The notes beneath the pieces are model-generated. The model saw nothing but the letters and a program-made list of their open reading frames with translations, did not search any database and was not told where the DNA came from. From an uncultured Nitrospira sp. (GTDB lineage Bacteria; Nitrospirota; Nitrospiria; Nitrospirales; Nitrospiraceae), in NCBI GenBank assembly GCA_902500715.1, contig CABVRO010000021.1:1-37541 (forward strand): DNA of 37,541 nt, in the 5' to 3' direction. Made by a program: the position numbers and the translations under genes. Below are positions 26,337-33,738 of the stretch, in pieces; position 1 is the stretch's first letter, and each line of letters begins with the position of its first letter.

Positions 26337-26708
26337 TCAGATGCGAAGCACGGAAATCTTGAGTAGGAGATCCCGGGGAGGACCGTCCGGAGAATGATCA
26401 TCCACACGGCTATTGTGCGAGAGGACGGCGACACGAAGAGCTATTGAGGCGGTATCTTCCGGACAGAGCGCTTGAGAGTCACTGTCGACGTGGAGCTTAT
26501 CGGCAGACTGCACACCGAGCGTCTTAAACGCATCGCAGAACTGATAGACCGGTGGTTCCTCTGGAGTCGAACAGCCTTTACCCATTGCAGCTTCCGTGAT
26601 GCCACTCACAGGCAAGAGGCAGGCATAGGCATTGAAGCTCAACGCGAAAAAGAGCACGATGAGCGTGCAGGCTAGAATAGAACTGGAGTGATGAAACCGT
26701 ACGTGCAT
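26337..26708 (-). CDS. Small secreted Cys protein heading efflux operon 3 (CzcI-like position)
   Basis: 123-aa exported protein of unknown function. Signal segment residues ~10-30 (ILACTLIVLFFALSFNAYAC), then KGCSTPEEPPVYQFCDAF and ALCPED cysteines, an acidic linker, and a C-terminus ending LLKISVLRI, closely matching SSSVLRI in the operon-1 leader protein. With its counterparts at 5284 and 18855 it forms a set of leader genes, one per pump operon. A promoter ends only six bases before the ATG, so the mRNA may be leaderless. Confidence 0.62.
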   Translation of the reverse strand: MHVRFHHSSSILACTLIVLFFALSFNAYACLLPVSGITEAAMGKGCSTPEEPPVYQFCDAFKTLGVQSADKLHVDSDSQALCPEDTASIALRVAVLSHNSRVDDHSPDGPPRDLLLKISVLRI

Positions 26709-26714
26709 AGCGTC

Positions 26715-26744
26715 AGTCTATTCCCCTTCCATCTCAGGCGTCAA
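26715..26744 (-). promoter_or_regulatory. Promoter of efflux operon 3
   Basis: Minus strand TTGACG (26744-26739), an 18-bp spacer and TAGACT (26720-26715). The -10 equals that of the merR promoter. Transcription would begin near 26708, at the ATG of the small secreted gene. The 18-bp spacer is between normal and MerR-type. Confidence 0.55.
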
Positions 26745-27091
26745 CGGTGTTCCTCATATACTACTTTTGGCACCACCGCCTCAAACGGAACGGATCCAAG
26801 CAGATACTCAACCAGCCACTCACACCGACTAGCCAGAACGTTGAAGTATCACTCATCAGGAATTCCCAGATGCATCAGCAAACGCGCGCGATAGCGGGTC
26901 CCATACGGCACTGAGCTTTTCCGCTTCTTGGCAGACAGATTTACTTCTCGATCTGATCTGGGAAAGCACAATATTAATGAAAGCAGATTGTTGGAATTAC
27001 AAGGACTTGTGCGGGAGGTGATGTTACGACTTTTACTTCCACGGACAAATGTCGGGCTTGTCGGGTGCTGGGAGAACCGCGTTCGCCCCAA
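26741..27091 (-). pseudogene. Possible decayed coding sequence with internal TGA
   Basis: A minus-strand frame encodes SVPYGTRYRARLLMHLGIPD then Glu and TGA (26851-26849), and continues in the same frame with ASRCEWLVEYLLGSVPFEAV to TGA at 26743. The sequence reads like a protein interrupted once, perhaps at a former Trp codon, but I do not recognise it, and its end overlaps the operon-3 promoter. Weak call. Confidence 0.25.
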
Positions 27092-27597
27092 CGGTCACGA
27101 CGCTGCTTCGTGCGACGGCTGGCGGGGCAATCATTTACGAGTCGAACGGATCTGGCGACGCGAAGGACTCAAGGTGCCGCAGCGGCAACCAGGCCGACGG
27201 CTGCGCGCCGATGAGGTGCTCTTCTGCTTGGCAGCGTTGTGTGTGCACCGCAGTGCCGACACATATTCGCAGCGACAACGGCCCTGAATTCGCCGCGAAA
27301 GCGGTGCGCCAGTGGTTACAGTGAGTGGGTGTGCGGACGTTGTTCATTGAACCCGGCAGTCCGTGGGAGAACGGCTATGTTGAGAGTTTTAACGGCAAGT
27401 TACGCACTGAACTGCTGAATCGGGAACTGTTTGCTACACTGTGGAAGGTGCGAGCGCTCGTCGAACGCTGGCGGCGACACTATAACCAGGTGCGGCCGCA
27501 TCGGGCGCTGGTGTTACGGCCACCTGCTCCAGAAACGATCGCGCCCCAGTGTGCGTAGGTGACAATCGACCTGGTATAACCACGGGGGGGCCGGTCA
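27085..27597 (+). mobile_element. IS3-family transposase (orfB) remnant
   Basis: Plus-strand fragments of an IS3-type DDE transposase lie in different frames. NHLRVERIWRREGLKVPQRQ (about 27129-27190) is the N-terminal HTH region; IRSDNGPEF (27265-27291) contains the second catalytic Asp; GSPWENGYVESFNGKLRTEL (about 27355-27415) contains the catalytic Glu; NQVRPHRALVLRPPAPE closes the domain. The part with the first catalytic Asp is missing, a frameshift separates the first two pieces, and TGA at 27322 interrupts WLQ-VGVRTLF. The sequence just after the stop (up to GGCCGGTCA near 27597) may be the terminal repeat. Clearly inactive. Confidence 0.75.
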
Positions 27598-27599
27598 TT

Positions 27600-28000
27600 C
27601 TACCAGCTAATCTGGACGGCTTGACTGATGGCAGAGAGAAACGTGGTTTCGTAGGTCTGCAACCAAAGCAGAGGCAAGCTGATGGCAACCAATCCCAGAA
27701 CCAGCGACCAAGATGCAACAGCCCATGATTTCCATGACAAGTGCGAATATAAGCCATGAGTAACGCCGAGGTCGCGGCAAGACCGATGTACAGGAAACCG
27801 ATCACGTGGGCCATCCACTCGAGAGAGTGCTTGGCGACAATCAAACCTGCCATGAGTCCCATGGAAAAGAGGCAGAGATCCCGCCCACCCTACGTACAGC
27901 TGTCGCCCCATGTCGATTGGTGCAACATGCGCCCAGCCGCGATGACTACAAATGCCAGGAACACACCCGCAGCGATGAGAGATGTCAGAAAGATCATCAT
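27600..28000 (-). pseudogene. Frameshifted small inner-membrane protein
   Basis: Hydrophobic segments occur in successive frames: MMIFLTSLIAAGVFLAFVVI from ATG at 28000 (RBS GGAG upstream; frame ends TAG near 27893), then GLMAGLIVAKHSLEWMAHVI and GFLYIGLAATSALLMAYI around 27745-27862, then SLVLGLVAISLPLLWLQTYE ending at TAG 27600. Together they look like one ~130-aa, four-helix membrane protein broken by at least two indels. Family not recognised. Its stop is only a few bases from the end of the IS remnant. Confidence 0.45.
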
Positions 28001-28230
28001 TGTTTTCCGCTCCTGAGCGGCAGAGCGTCCGGTGGCCTCAACCCCACTGAATGTCTAATTTAGCCCTCTTTCCTGGATTCTGGCAACCAGCCCGATCCCA
28101 AGCCCACAGTTCATTGCTCCGGCTTGCCCGGCTAATCTAGCTTCGCACCCGTGGGCGTGGAGTGGCGACATGCTGATGCCCGAACAACCGGCGTTTCGGC
28201 GGGAGGCTAAAGTGACTCGCGCAGGACTAA

Positions 28231-28938
28231 CTAGCTGTACACACCGTGATCGATCCGACCGAGGATCATCCTGACCCGATCCGCACCAGCCTGGTCAGTC
28301 AAGAGACTTAGTGGCGTGCATCCTCCGAGTGCTCGGTTTGGCCGATTCAACCATGCGTGTGCCTTCTGCGCAGAGCCAAATGTCTTCCTAGTCAGCCGCG
28401 TTACTTCATCCGGATCGACCTCCACAAACGGCCTGCGCAGACTCAAGCGGCCCTTCAGACGGACTAGGTTACGGTCAAGCTGCCTATCGGCTTTCTTCAA
28501 TCGTGCCAGCTTGGCAGTACGGTCCTTGGCGGCATTAGGCTGACCCCGGCGGACGCCTTTGAGGGGGAAAAGTTCTTGTCCTCCCGATCCAGACGAGTTC
28601 CTCTCAGGATCGGGATCGAAGCGAATCTTGCCCTTCAACTTTCGGATACCAGTTTGTTTCTTGATCTGCCGATCCAATCCTATTCCACCAGAGTCAGAAA
28701 CACTGTCATCATGACCTCCAGACATCCATCGCTCTAGTTGCTCCATTCTTGCGTTGGACGCGTCACAAAAAGCGATTGCGGCCTCCAAGCTACGCTTCAT
28801 TCGTCGCTGTGCAGCTTGTAGCTGCTTCAACAGGTAAGACAGAGCCTCTGCAATCAGCTCGTCAGTAGTGGAGGGCTCGCCATATTTACGGTGGGCGGGA
28901 CGAAGTCTTTTAGCGTTGTTATTTGTCTTCTTGGCCAC
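28231..28938 (-). CDS. Protein with DUF2384 (MbcA/ParS/Xre-type) C-terminal domain, orphan antitoxin-like
   Basis: 235 aa from GTG at 28938 (MAKKTNNN), or 240 aa from GTG at 28953. The N-terminal half is charged and helical (LLKQLQAAQRRMKRSLEAAI) with a low-complexity middle. The last ~60 residues, TFGSAQKAHAWLNRPNRALG then TPLSLLTDQAGADRV and LGRIDHGVYS, match the toxin-binding domain of Xre/MbcA/ParS antitoxins that pair with RES-domain toxins. The usual Xre HTH is not evident, and no RES gene lies downstream (27600-28230 holds only remnants). It may be an orphan that lost its toxin, or a regulator. The long N-terminus is unusual for the family. Confidence 0.65.
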   Translation of the reverse strand: MAKKTNNNAKRLRPAHRKYGEPSTTDELIAEALSYLLKQLQAAQRRMKRSLEAAIAFCDASNARMEQLERWMSGGHDDSVSDSGGIGLDRQIKKQTGIRKLKGKIRFDPDPERNSSGSGGQELFPLKGVRRGQPNAAKDRTAKLARLKKADRQLDRNLVRLKGRLSLRRPFVEVDPDEVTRLTRKTFGSAQKAHAWLNRPNRALGGCTPLSLLTDQAGADRVRMILGRIDHGVYS

Positions 28939-29234
28939 GTCCGACCATACCACGATGAGATACCGCCATTACACAGAAGCTAGACCGCATTAAGAATGCG
29001 AAACCCCATTTCTGTGTCGTCGAAATCTAGTACCCCCATTTACTTAGCAAGATGCCAACTTTGGAGCGGCGAAACACTGCGCCAGGTATGGCGTTGCATT
29101 AGCGGTCTTTGCCCTCAGTAAAACCAGGCGTTAATAACCGCAATGGTTTCAGCTATTTGAAGGTTATGGGTTCCGAGTAAGCCAAAGAAATGGGAACAAG
29201 CTCACGAAACGTGCAGTCCTTGACTCCCCGTCGT

Positions 29235-29438
29235 TCATCTCTTCTTGTTCTTCAAGATCTCCATGTACGCTTGGGACGCTTTAACAAGACGCTTATTGGG
29301 AGCAGACGGATTCACAAGCGCAGTGACAAACGCAACACGATCACGGTCAGATAACTCGATGACCTCATGTTGATATTTTCTTGTGGTTTTGTTCTGCATC
29401 TTTCCCATCGGAAGACTATCTCGCCACTGCCTCTTCAT
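29235..29438 (-). CDS. Truncated DUF1778-like (TacA-type) antitoxin
   Basis: 67 aa from ATG at 29438, chosen because AGGAA lies nine bases upstream; the frame is open to 29507. The core VIELSDRDRVAFVTALVNPS and APNKRLVKA matches the C-terminal, toxin-binding half of DUF1778/TacA-like antitoxins. The N-terminal ribbon-helix-helix DNA-binding part is absent, and no GNAT-type toxin gene follows. Could be a degraded toxin-antitoxin remnant or an anti-toxin decoy. Confidence 0.5.
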   Translation of the reverse strand: MKRQWRDSLPMGKMQNKTTRKYQHEVIELSDRDRVAFVTALVNPSAPNKRLVKASQAYMEILKNKKR

Positions 29439-29507
29439 GTCAACAGTTCCTGGGCACGACTTTCCTGAGCGTCTGACGAACCGGTTATGATTCCCAAGGA
29501 ATCTCAC

Positions 29508-29911
29508 GTACGTTGATACTTATATGTTGAGAGGAAAAGAGCCTGAAAAGCGATCTAAGAGGTGCCGCATCTCTGTCATGAGATTTTGTTCTGACCGCTC
29601 CTTTGTCAGAATATTTAGCCTCCGAGATGCATGCCGGTGAATTGCTTTCATGATCAGAGATAGGCTGTAATAACAATAACTTGCGATGCTATAGCGGTAG
29701 AATTCTTACTTCATCGGACATTGACCCACCCCGCGGTTTGGTTAAGTACGATAACTAAAATGATCCCCCTATCCTATTGAGCAGATGAGAATCTTGTAGA
29801 ATTCATAAGCATCTGTCCAATTTTTGAAGCAACCGCGATCTACATAACGACAAGTCACGTCTCTGTGTTGCTGGTGAGCTGCTGGATGAATTTGGGTACA
29901 CTATCCTAGCT
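29508..29911. other. Intergenic AT-rich region, no recognised gene
   Basis: About 400 bp between the antitoxin-like fragment and the metallopeptidase gene. It is AT-rich compared with the left of the window, and I see no gene, tRNA or clear repeat. It lies in the downstream region of the metallopeptidase and hsdR remnant. Confidence 0.4.
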
Positions 29912-30640
29912 CTAATAACCCCACGTTTCATCGGCTAACGGCGCGTGATTCAACTCATCTCGACGCATTCGCCAGTTCGGTAAAAACTGATCCATCAGAG
30001 TCGTAAATCGGTCATTGTGGTGCCGTTCAATCAGGTGAACCATCTCATGAACCACAATGTATTCAAGGCATTGGACTGGCTTCTTTGCGAGTTCCAAATT
30101 CAACCAAATTCGGCGTGCAGCGTCAGTGCAACTGCCCCACTTTGTTTTCATTCTTCTTATGCCCCAGCTCTCAACTCTCACGCCCATCTCGGCTTCCCAC
30201 TTCTCGACCAGGGGAGGGACCAATGCTTTAAGATTCTCACGGTACCAGGCAAGCAGGATCTGCTCACGCTGATCCTTGCTGGCACCTGTGGGAACCTGAA
30301 GCGCAAGAATCGTATTGCCTCTTCTGGAGACTCGCGAAGGACCTTCATGCTCGACGATATGCAGCAGATAGCGGCGACCGAGAAAATAGTGGCTCTCGCG
30401 CGACACATATTCGCGAGGTGATTGCCGCTCTTGCGTCTGGAACCGGCGGCGTTGGCGTTTGATCAACGCCAGCCTTGAGACAACAGCAAGGCGTACAGCT
30501 TCGTTCCCCACCCTCTTGGGAGCAGCCACCCGCACTCGGCCATTTGGCGGATAGACACCAAGATGAAGGTTCTTGATCCCCTTCCAGGCAATCTCTACCG
30601 GCAAACCGCCGACGGTGATTCGGCTCCGTTCAGTATTCAT
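29912..30640 (-). CDS. YgjP/M48-type zinc metallopeptidase
   Basis: About 242 aa from ATG at 30640 (MNTERSRITVGGLPVEI), preferred over ATG 30682 because it overlaps the hsdR stop by 11 bp and gives the usual family start. YgjP-like (DUF45) fold: N-terminal region IKNLHLGVYPPNGRVRVAAP, then RMKTKWGSC, and the zinc motif VVHEMVHLIERHHNDRF, an HExxH with a further downstream His. This family is commonly found immediately after hsdR in type I restriction loci, as here. Its substrate is unknown. The gene looks intact although the restriction genes upstream have been destroyed. Confidence 0.85.
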   Translation of the reverse strand: MNTERSRITVGGLPVEIAWKGIKNLHLGVYPPNGRVRVAAPKRVGNEAVRLAVVSRLALIKRQRRRFQTQERQSPREYVSRESHYFLGRRYLLHIVEHEGPSRVSRRGNTILALQVPTGASKDQREQILLAWYRENLKALVPPLVEKWEAEMGVRVESWGIRRMKTKWGSCTDAARRIWLNLELAKKPVQCLEYIVVHEMVHLIERHHNDRFTTLMDQFLPNWRMRRDELNHAPLADETWGY

Positions 30641-31200
30641 CTTGATTCTGAACCAATACGAGAACCCGATCGGCTCGATCATCTAACGACTCGGCCGATG
30701 GCGTGTGGTAAATCTCATGCCCCTCTACGGATAGGTCAGAACTCACATCTGAGGATGAGGCGCTGCCTTGGCCTTCAGCTTTTTCCAGAGCGGTCCTGAT
30801 CCCATTCCTCACCCTCTTTATCTTGAACTGATTACCTCGCCAATCATCTTGCCGACTGTCACGGACGGCAGCATCCACCGCGAGAGCCAGCGCTTCATTT
30901 TTGTTCAGATTGTCATACAGTGCTCGCTTGCCTGAGGTGTTCAAAGCCTTGGGATACGCCGCACCCGTCTCCGGGTTCGTCACCTGCTTGGTCAGCTCGA
31001 CGATCCGACGCAGGTATTCTTGGTAGCCCAACGCCTGTTCACGCCGCTGCTTGATCAACGCATCCAGCAGTTGAGACATCTTCTCGTAATACTTTGGGTT
31101 GATCGGTTGCTCGTCGATGATCAGCTTGCGGACGTTGTTCTCGATAGCTTCAGCCACAGCTTCTTTATTCTTGCGAATTCCAGCAGGAGACGTATTTCAT
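30630..31200 (-). pseudogene. hsdR: Type I restriction subunit HsdR, C-terminal remnant
   Basis: In the frame ending TGA at 30630 the sequence reads SPAGIRKNKEAVAEAIENNV, then KYYEKMSQLLDALIKQRREQ, the C-terminal helical domain of HsdR. About 185 codons remain of a protein normally near 1000 aa; the nuclease and helicase parts are gone. The frame has no proper start (GTG at 31157 only) and is preceded in the same frame by a TGA inside the hsdM fragment. The upstream end is a deletion junction with hsdM around 31190. Confidence 0.8.
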
Positions 31201-31311
31201 GAACAATAGGACGAGGACGTAGTCCTTGTACTGTGAGGCATCCATCCCGCCGCGCAGCTCATCGCAACTCGCCCAGAGAGAACTGTAGAGTTCGGATTTC
31301 TTAATCGCCAT
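31165..31311 (-). pseudogene. hsdM: Type I modification subunit HsdM, N-terminal remnant
   Basis: From ATG at 31311 the frame encodes MAIKKSELYSSLWASCDELR and DASQYKDYVLVLLFMKYVS, the standard start of HsdM, then leaves homology (CWNSQE) and stops at 31165. About 42 of ~500 codons remain. The break coincides with the start of hsdR homology in another frame, so a deletion removed most of hsdM, all of hsdS if it lay between, and most of hsdR. Confidence 0.8.
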
Positions 31312-31443
31312 GGATGAGTCGATTCCTTCGGTAAAGACAGGGGGGAAATGCCGCAGAAGAATACCCGTTTCCTTGCGAAAAATCACCACGGGTTGGATAG
31401 AGCGAATGACAATGGGCGTGATTACTGTGAAACCATATCCGCG

Positions 31444-32793
31444 TTAAGCGGCTTTCCTTCCTAAAGCACTTTCTGTATCTCTTTCTAAGAATTGTCGAGG
31501 GCGAAGGCCTAATCGTTTTGCTTGACGTTTGACCGTTGCAAAACAAACCCCCAATTGAGTTTGCATGTCCTTGAATCCAATTGTCGGATCCATCCACAGC
31601 TCTCTTAGGCACTCCTCCCACCACTTTCCCCAGATCTTCACCCTTCCGATTCGGAAGGCACCTTCGGGTGCTTCGTCAGGACCTCGTCGTACGTACGTAA
31701 ATTGGCACGTCGCACAGGAGAAGAGTCCTAGTGGCGCACTGCCCTTCGCCGAACGAGACACCCGGCAGGTCTTAATTCGCAAATCCTTGTAATGATTTGT
31801 AGATGGATTCAGACAGGGCCAAGGCCCATTACCGAAAGGCAACGCCTCCCGCTCAAGAGACATAAATGCGGAAACTGAAAAGCCCAACCACTGAATAACT
31901 AGGAGATGTTGTAACGGATGTGCTTGTTCGATTCGGCTCTTATGAAACATCCGTATTGCCCAGTTATTACGATCTGGAGGACCAAGATCGCATCCAATGT
32001 GGCCTAACACCTCTCGCGAGTAATATTTGCTCAGTTCTGCAACAATACGGGATCTGCGCAAACGGCCAGCCCAGGTAGCAAACTGTCGTTCTTGGAGTAG
32101 AGATAAGTACCTTCTCCTCAGCTCCAGAGTGTTGACCCCGGTACACGACGTACTTAATAACCATTCACAATCTCGGGCAATTCTGAGAATGGTTTCGTGA
32201 TCTCTTTTATCGCGAATTGATCTGGGCAGCCTGGTTCGTAGACGAATTCCCTCCTCCGCCGTCACCAACCTTTGCCACTTACCTAGTACGCGCGCTGGAA
32301 TGGTGGTGTCCTCTAACCTTGTCGCATGCACTGCACAGATATTTACGCCAGGCAACTGATGAAGCCGATGCCAGTATCGAAATCCTACTTTCTGACGATC
32401 TCCCTGTGAACATTCAGGGCAGTATCGCAGCCATTGCGGCAACTTTACATGACTTGCATGAAGACCAGCCGAAGGCTCTGCCTTACTTTTAGAGGCATAC
32501 CGCATAGACCTGCGAAGATTAAGGATCCTTCTTGGCGACCAAAAGCACCCATAGAATGGAAGTAGCGTATGTTGGTTGATTAGAGTCTCAACGGACAAGT
32601 CATGATGAGGTGGAAGAACACGATCAATGTGATCTAAACGACTGGGAAGAACTGTCAGATTCACAGGATTTACTGATCCAGTAAGCTCGCGGATCAATTT
32701 TACCTGACTGGGGTACTGAACCCGATCCCCATACCGCGCGAATAGGCTATACAGAGTTTCATCGGGCTGAGGCTCAACAAAAAATCCAAGCAA
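31444..32793 (-). CDS. tnsD: TnsD-like TniQ family target-selection protein
   Basis: 449-aa TniQ-domain protein that, in Tn7-like systems, recognises the attachment site and recruits TnsC. N-terminus FVEPQPDETLYSLFARYGDR is the TniQ signature. A zinc site C125-x2-C128 (YCPECSQ) and C153-x2-H156 (CAVH) frames YWHRLHQLPGVNI. The C-terminal part contains FSCATCQFTY, a possible second zinc ribbon, and a helix-turn-helix DMQTQLGVCFATVKRQAKRL. It is 30 bp after the short TniQ gene and last in the tns operon. Target sequence unknown. Confidence 0.88.
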   Translation of the reverse strand: MLGFFVEPQPDETLYSLFARYGDRVQYPSQVKLIRELTGSVNPVNLTVLPSRLDHIDRVLPPHHDLSVETLINQHTLLPFYGCFWSPRRILNLRRSMRYASKSKAEPSAGLHASHVKLPQWLRYCPECSQGDRQKVGFRYWHRLHQLPGVNICAVHATRLEDTTIPARVLGKWQRLVTAEEGIRLRTRLPRSIRDKRDHETILRIARDCEWLLSTSCTGVNTLELRRRYLSLLQERQFATWAGRLRRSRIVAELSKYYSREVLGHIGCDLGPPDRNNWAIRMFHKSRIEQAHPLQHLLVIQWLGFSVSAFMSLEREALPFGNGPWPCLNPSTNHYKDLRIKTCRVSRSAKGSAPLGLFSCATCQFTYVRRGPDEAPEGAFRIGRVKIWGKWWEECLRELWMDPTIGFKDMQTQLGVCFATVKRQAKRLGLRPRQFLERDTESALGRKAA

Positions 32794-32823
32794 TTTTCAC
32801 CACCCCGCAGTGTTGCTAGCCTC

Positions 32824-33717
32824 CTAAGGCACTGGAATTTGCAAATACCGCATCATGACGAGGTGGTCTAATGGGTGGTAGATATGGCCAGCCGCTATTT
32901 GTTTTATCCACGGTCCCACACCTTTCGAATGCGAATCGAACGACAACCGTTGAAGCACGGAGGGTGAAAGCCTGTTGATAAAGCCGTCGGCTGCTTTCTC
33001 TGTTAAAAGCCGCCCCTTTCTTAATACTCTCATCGCCTCAAGTTGAACTCTGTACTGCTGCCTGAGCAAAAAGAGCGACAGATGTATATTGTCTTCCAAA
33101 ATCCTTCGCGCATCATTTGCCAGCTCTACTAGGATCCTGTCAGGCTTGGAATCATTGCCAGCAGGTATCGGACTTCGTTGGATCTCATACTTAGCCCGCA
33201 TCAGACACGCACCATGCATTGTCACTTTCGTTGGACGAAGAAATTCGCCATGTTTCGTGCAAACTAGCACACCGGGCAGCTGATGATTCCGATGCCAGTA
33301 CGGTTCTCCATATAGCACTTCATCTTCCAAGGCACATTTGAGGCAGAAGCGGAGGAGTTCCACACATCGCTTCCGATATTGAATCATGCCCACCGCTTTA
33401 TAAATAACGGTCGATGGCGCTTCGCCAATCTGTCTTTCTAGTTGCGCTACTCGCTCAGCCGAATGCAGACTGACATAGAAGGGAAACAGCGTGTGTTTAT
33501 AAAGTATCTCTTGCGGTGAATAAGATCCCTGACTTGGCAGCTGCCCTACCAAATGATTCAGATGACCAGGAACATCGTAAGCAACCCGACTACAGCCGGC
33601 GCCAAACAATTCCCGCACCGCTGTATGTTGAGTTGGATACTCCAGCCGATCTGTATATCTCGCACAGGCACTTGCTAACAGTTCATCTGGATAAAGCTCT
33701 GGAAACCATCCGAGCAT
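32824..33717 (-). CDS. tniQ: Short TniQ family protein (second target selector)
   Basis: 297-aa TniQ protein. Start PELYPDELLASACARYTDR is the TniQ motif. Zinc ligands C125/C128 (FCLKCA) and C153/H156 (CTKH) are at exactly the same residue numbers as in the following TnsD-like protein, and YWHRNHQLPGV parallels YWHRLHQLPGV, so the pair arose by duplication or shared origin. It ends at HPLDHLVMMRYLQIPVP, aligned with HPLQHLLVIQWLGFSVS of the longer protein, and lacks its C-terminal DNA-binding part. Short TniQ proteins serve as adaptors to other target-finders in some Tn7-like elements; no such partner is visible here. Confidence 0.85.
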   Translation of the reverse strand: MLGWFPELYPDELLASACARYTDRLEYPTQHTAVRELFGAGCSRVAYDVPGHLNHLVGQLPSQGSYSPQEILYKHTLFPFYVSLHSAERVAQLERQIGEAPSTVIYKAVGMIQYRKRCVELLRFCLKCALEDEVLYGEPYWHRNHQLPGVLVCTKHGEFLRPTKVTMHGACLMRAKYEIQRSPIPAGNDSKPDRILVELANDARRILEDNIHLSLFLLRQQYRVQLEAMRVLRKGRLLTEKAADGFINRLSPSVLQRLSFDSHSKGVGPWIKQIAAGHIYHPLDHLVMMRYLQIPVP

Positions 33718-33738
33718 GACGATATCGGCAATAGGAGA

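Noticed and set aside
27559-28230. RES-domain toxin expected next to the DUF2384 protein
   Set aside because: All three minus-strand frames downstream contain only hydrophobic membrane-protein pieces; no RES-like sequence is visible.
28954-29234. Possible transposon end (two CCCCATTT direct repeats near 29003 and 29033)
   Set aside because: Too short and too few to be TnsB-binding sites, and no terminal TGT or target duplication could be identified.
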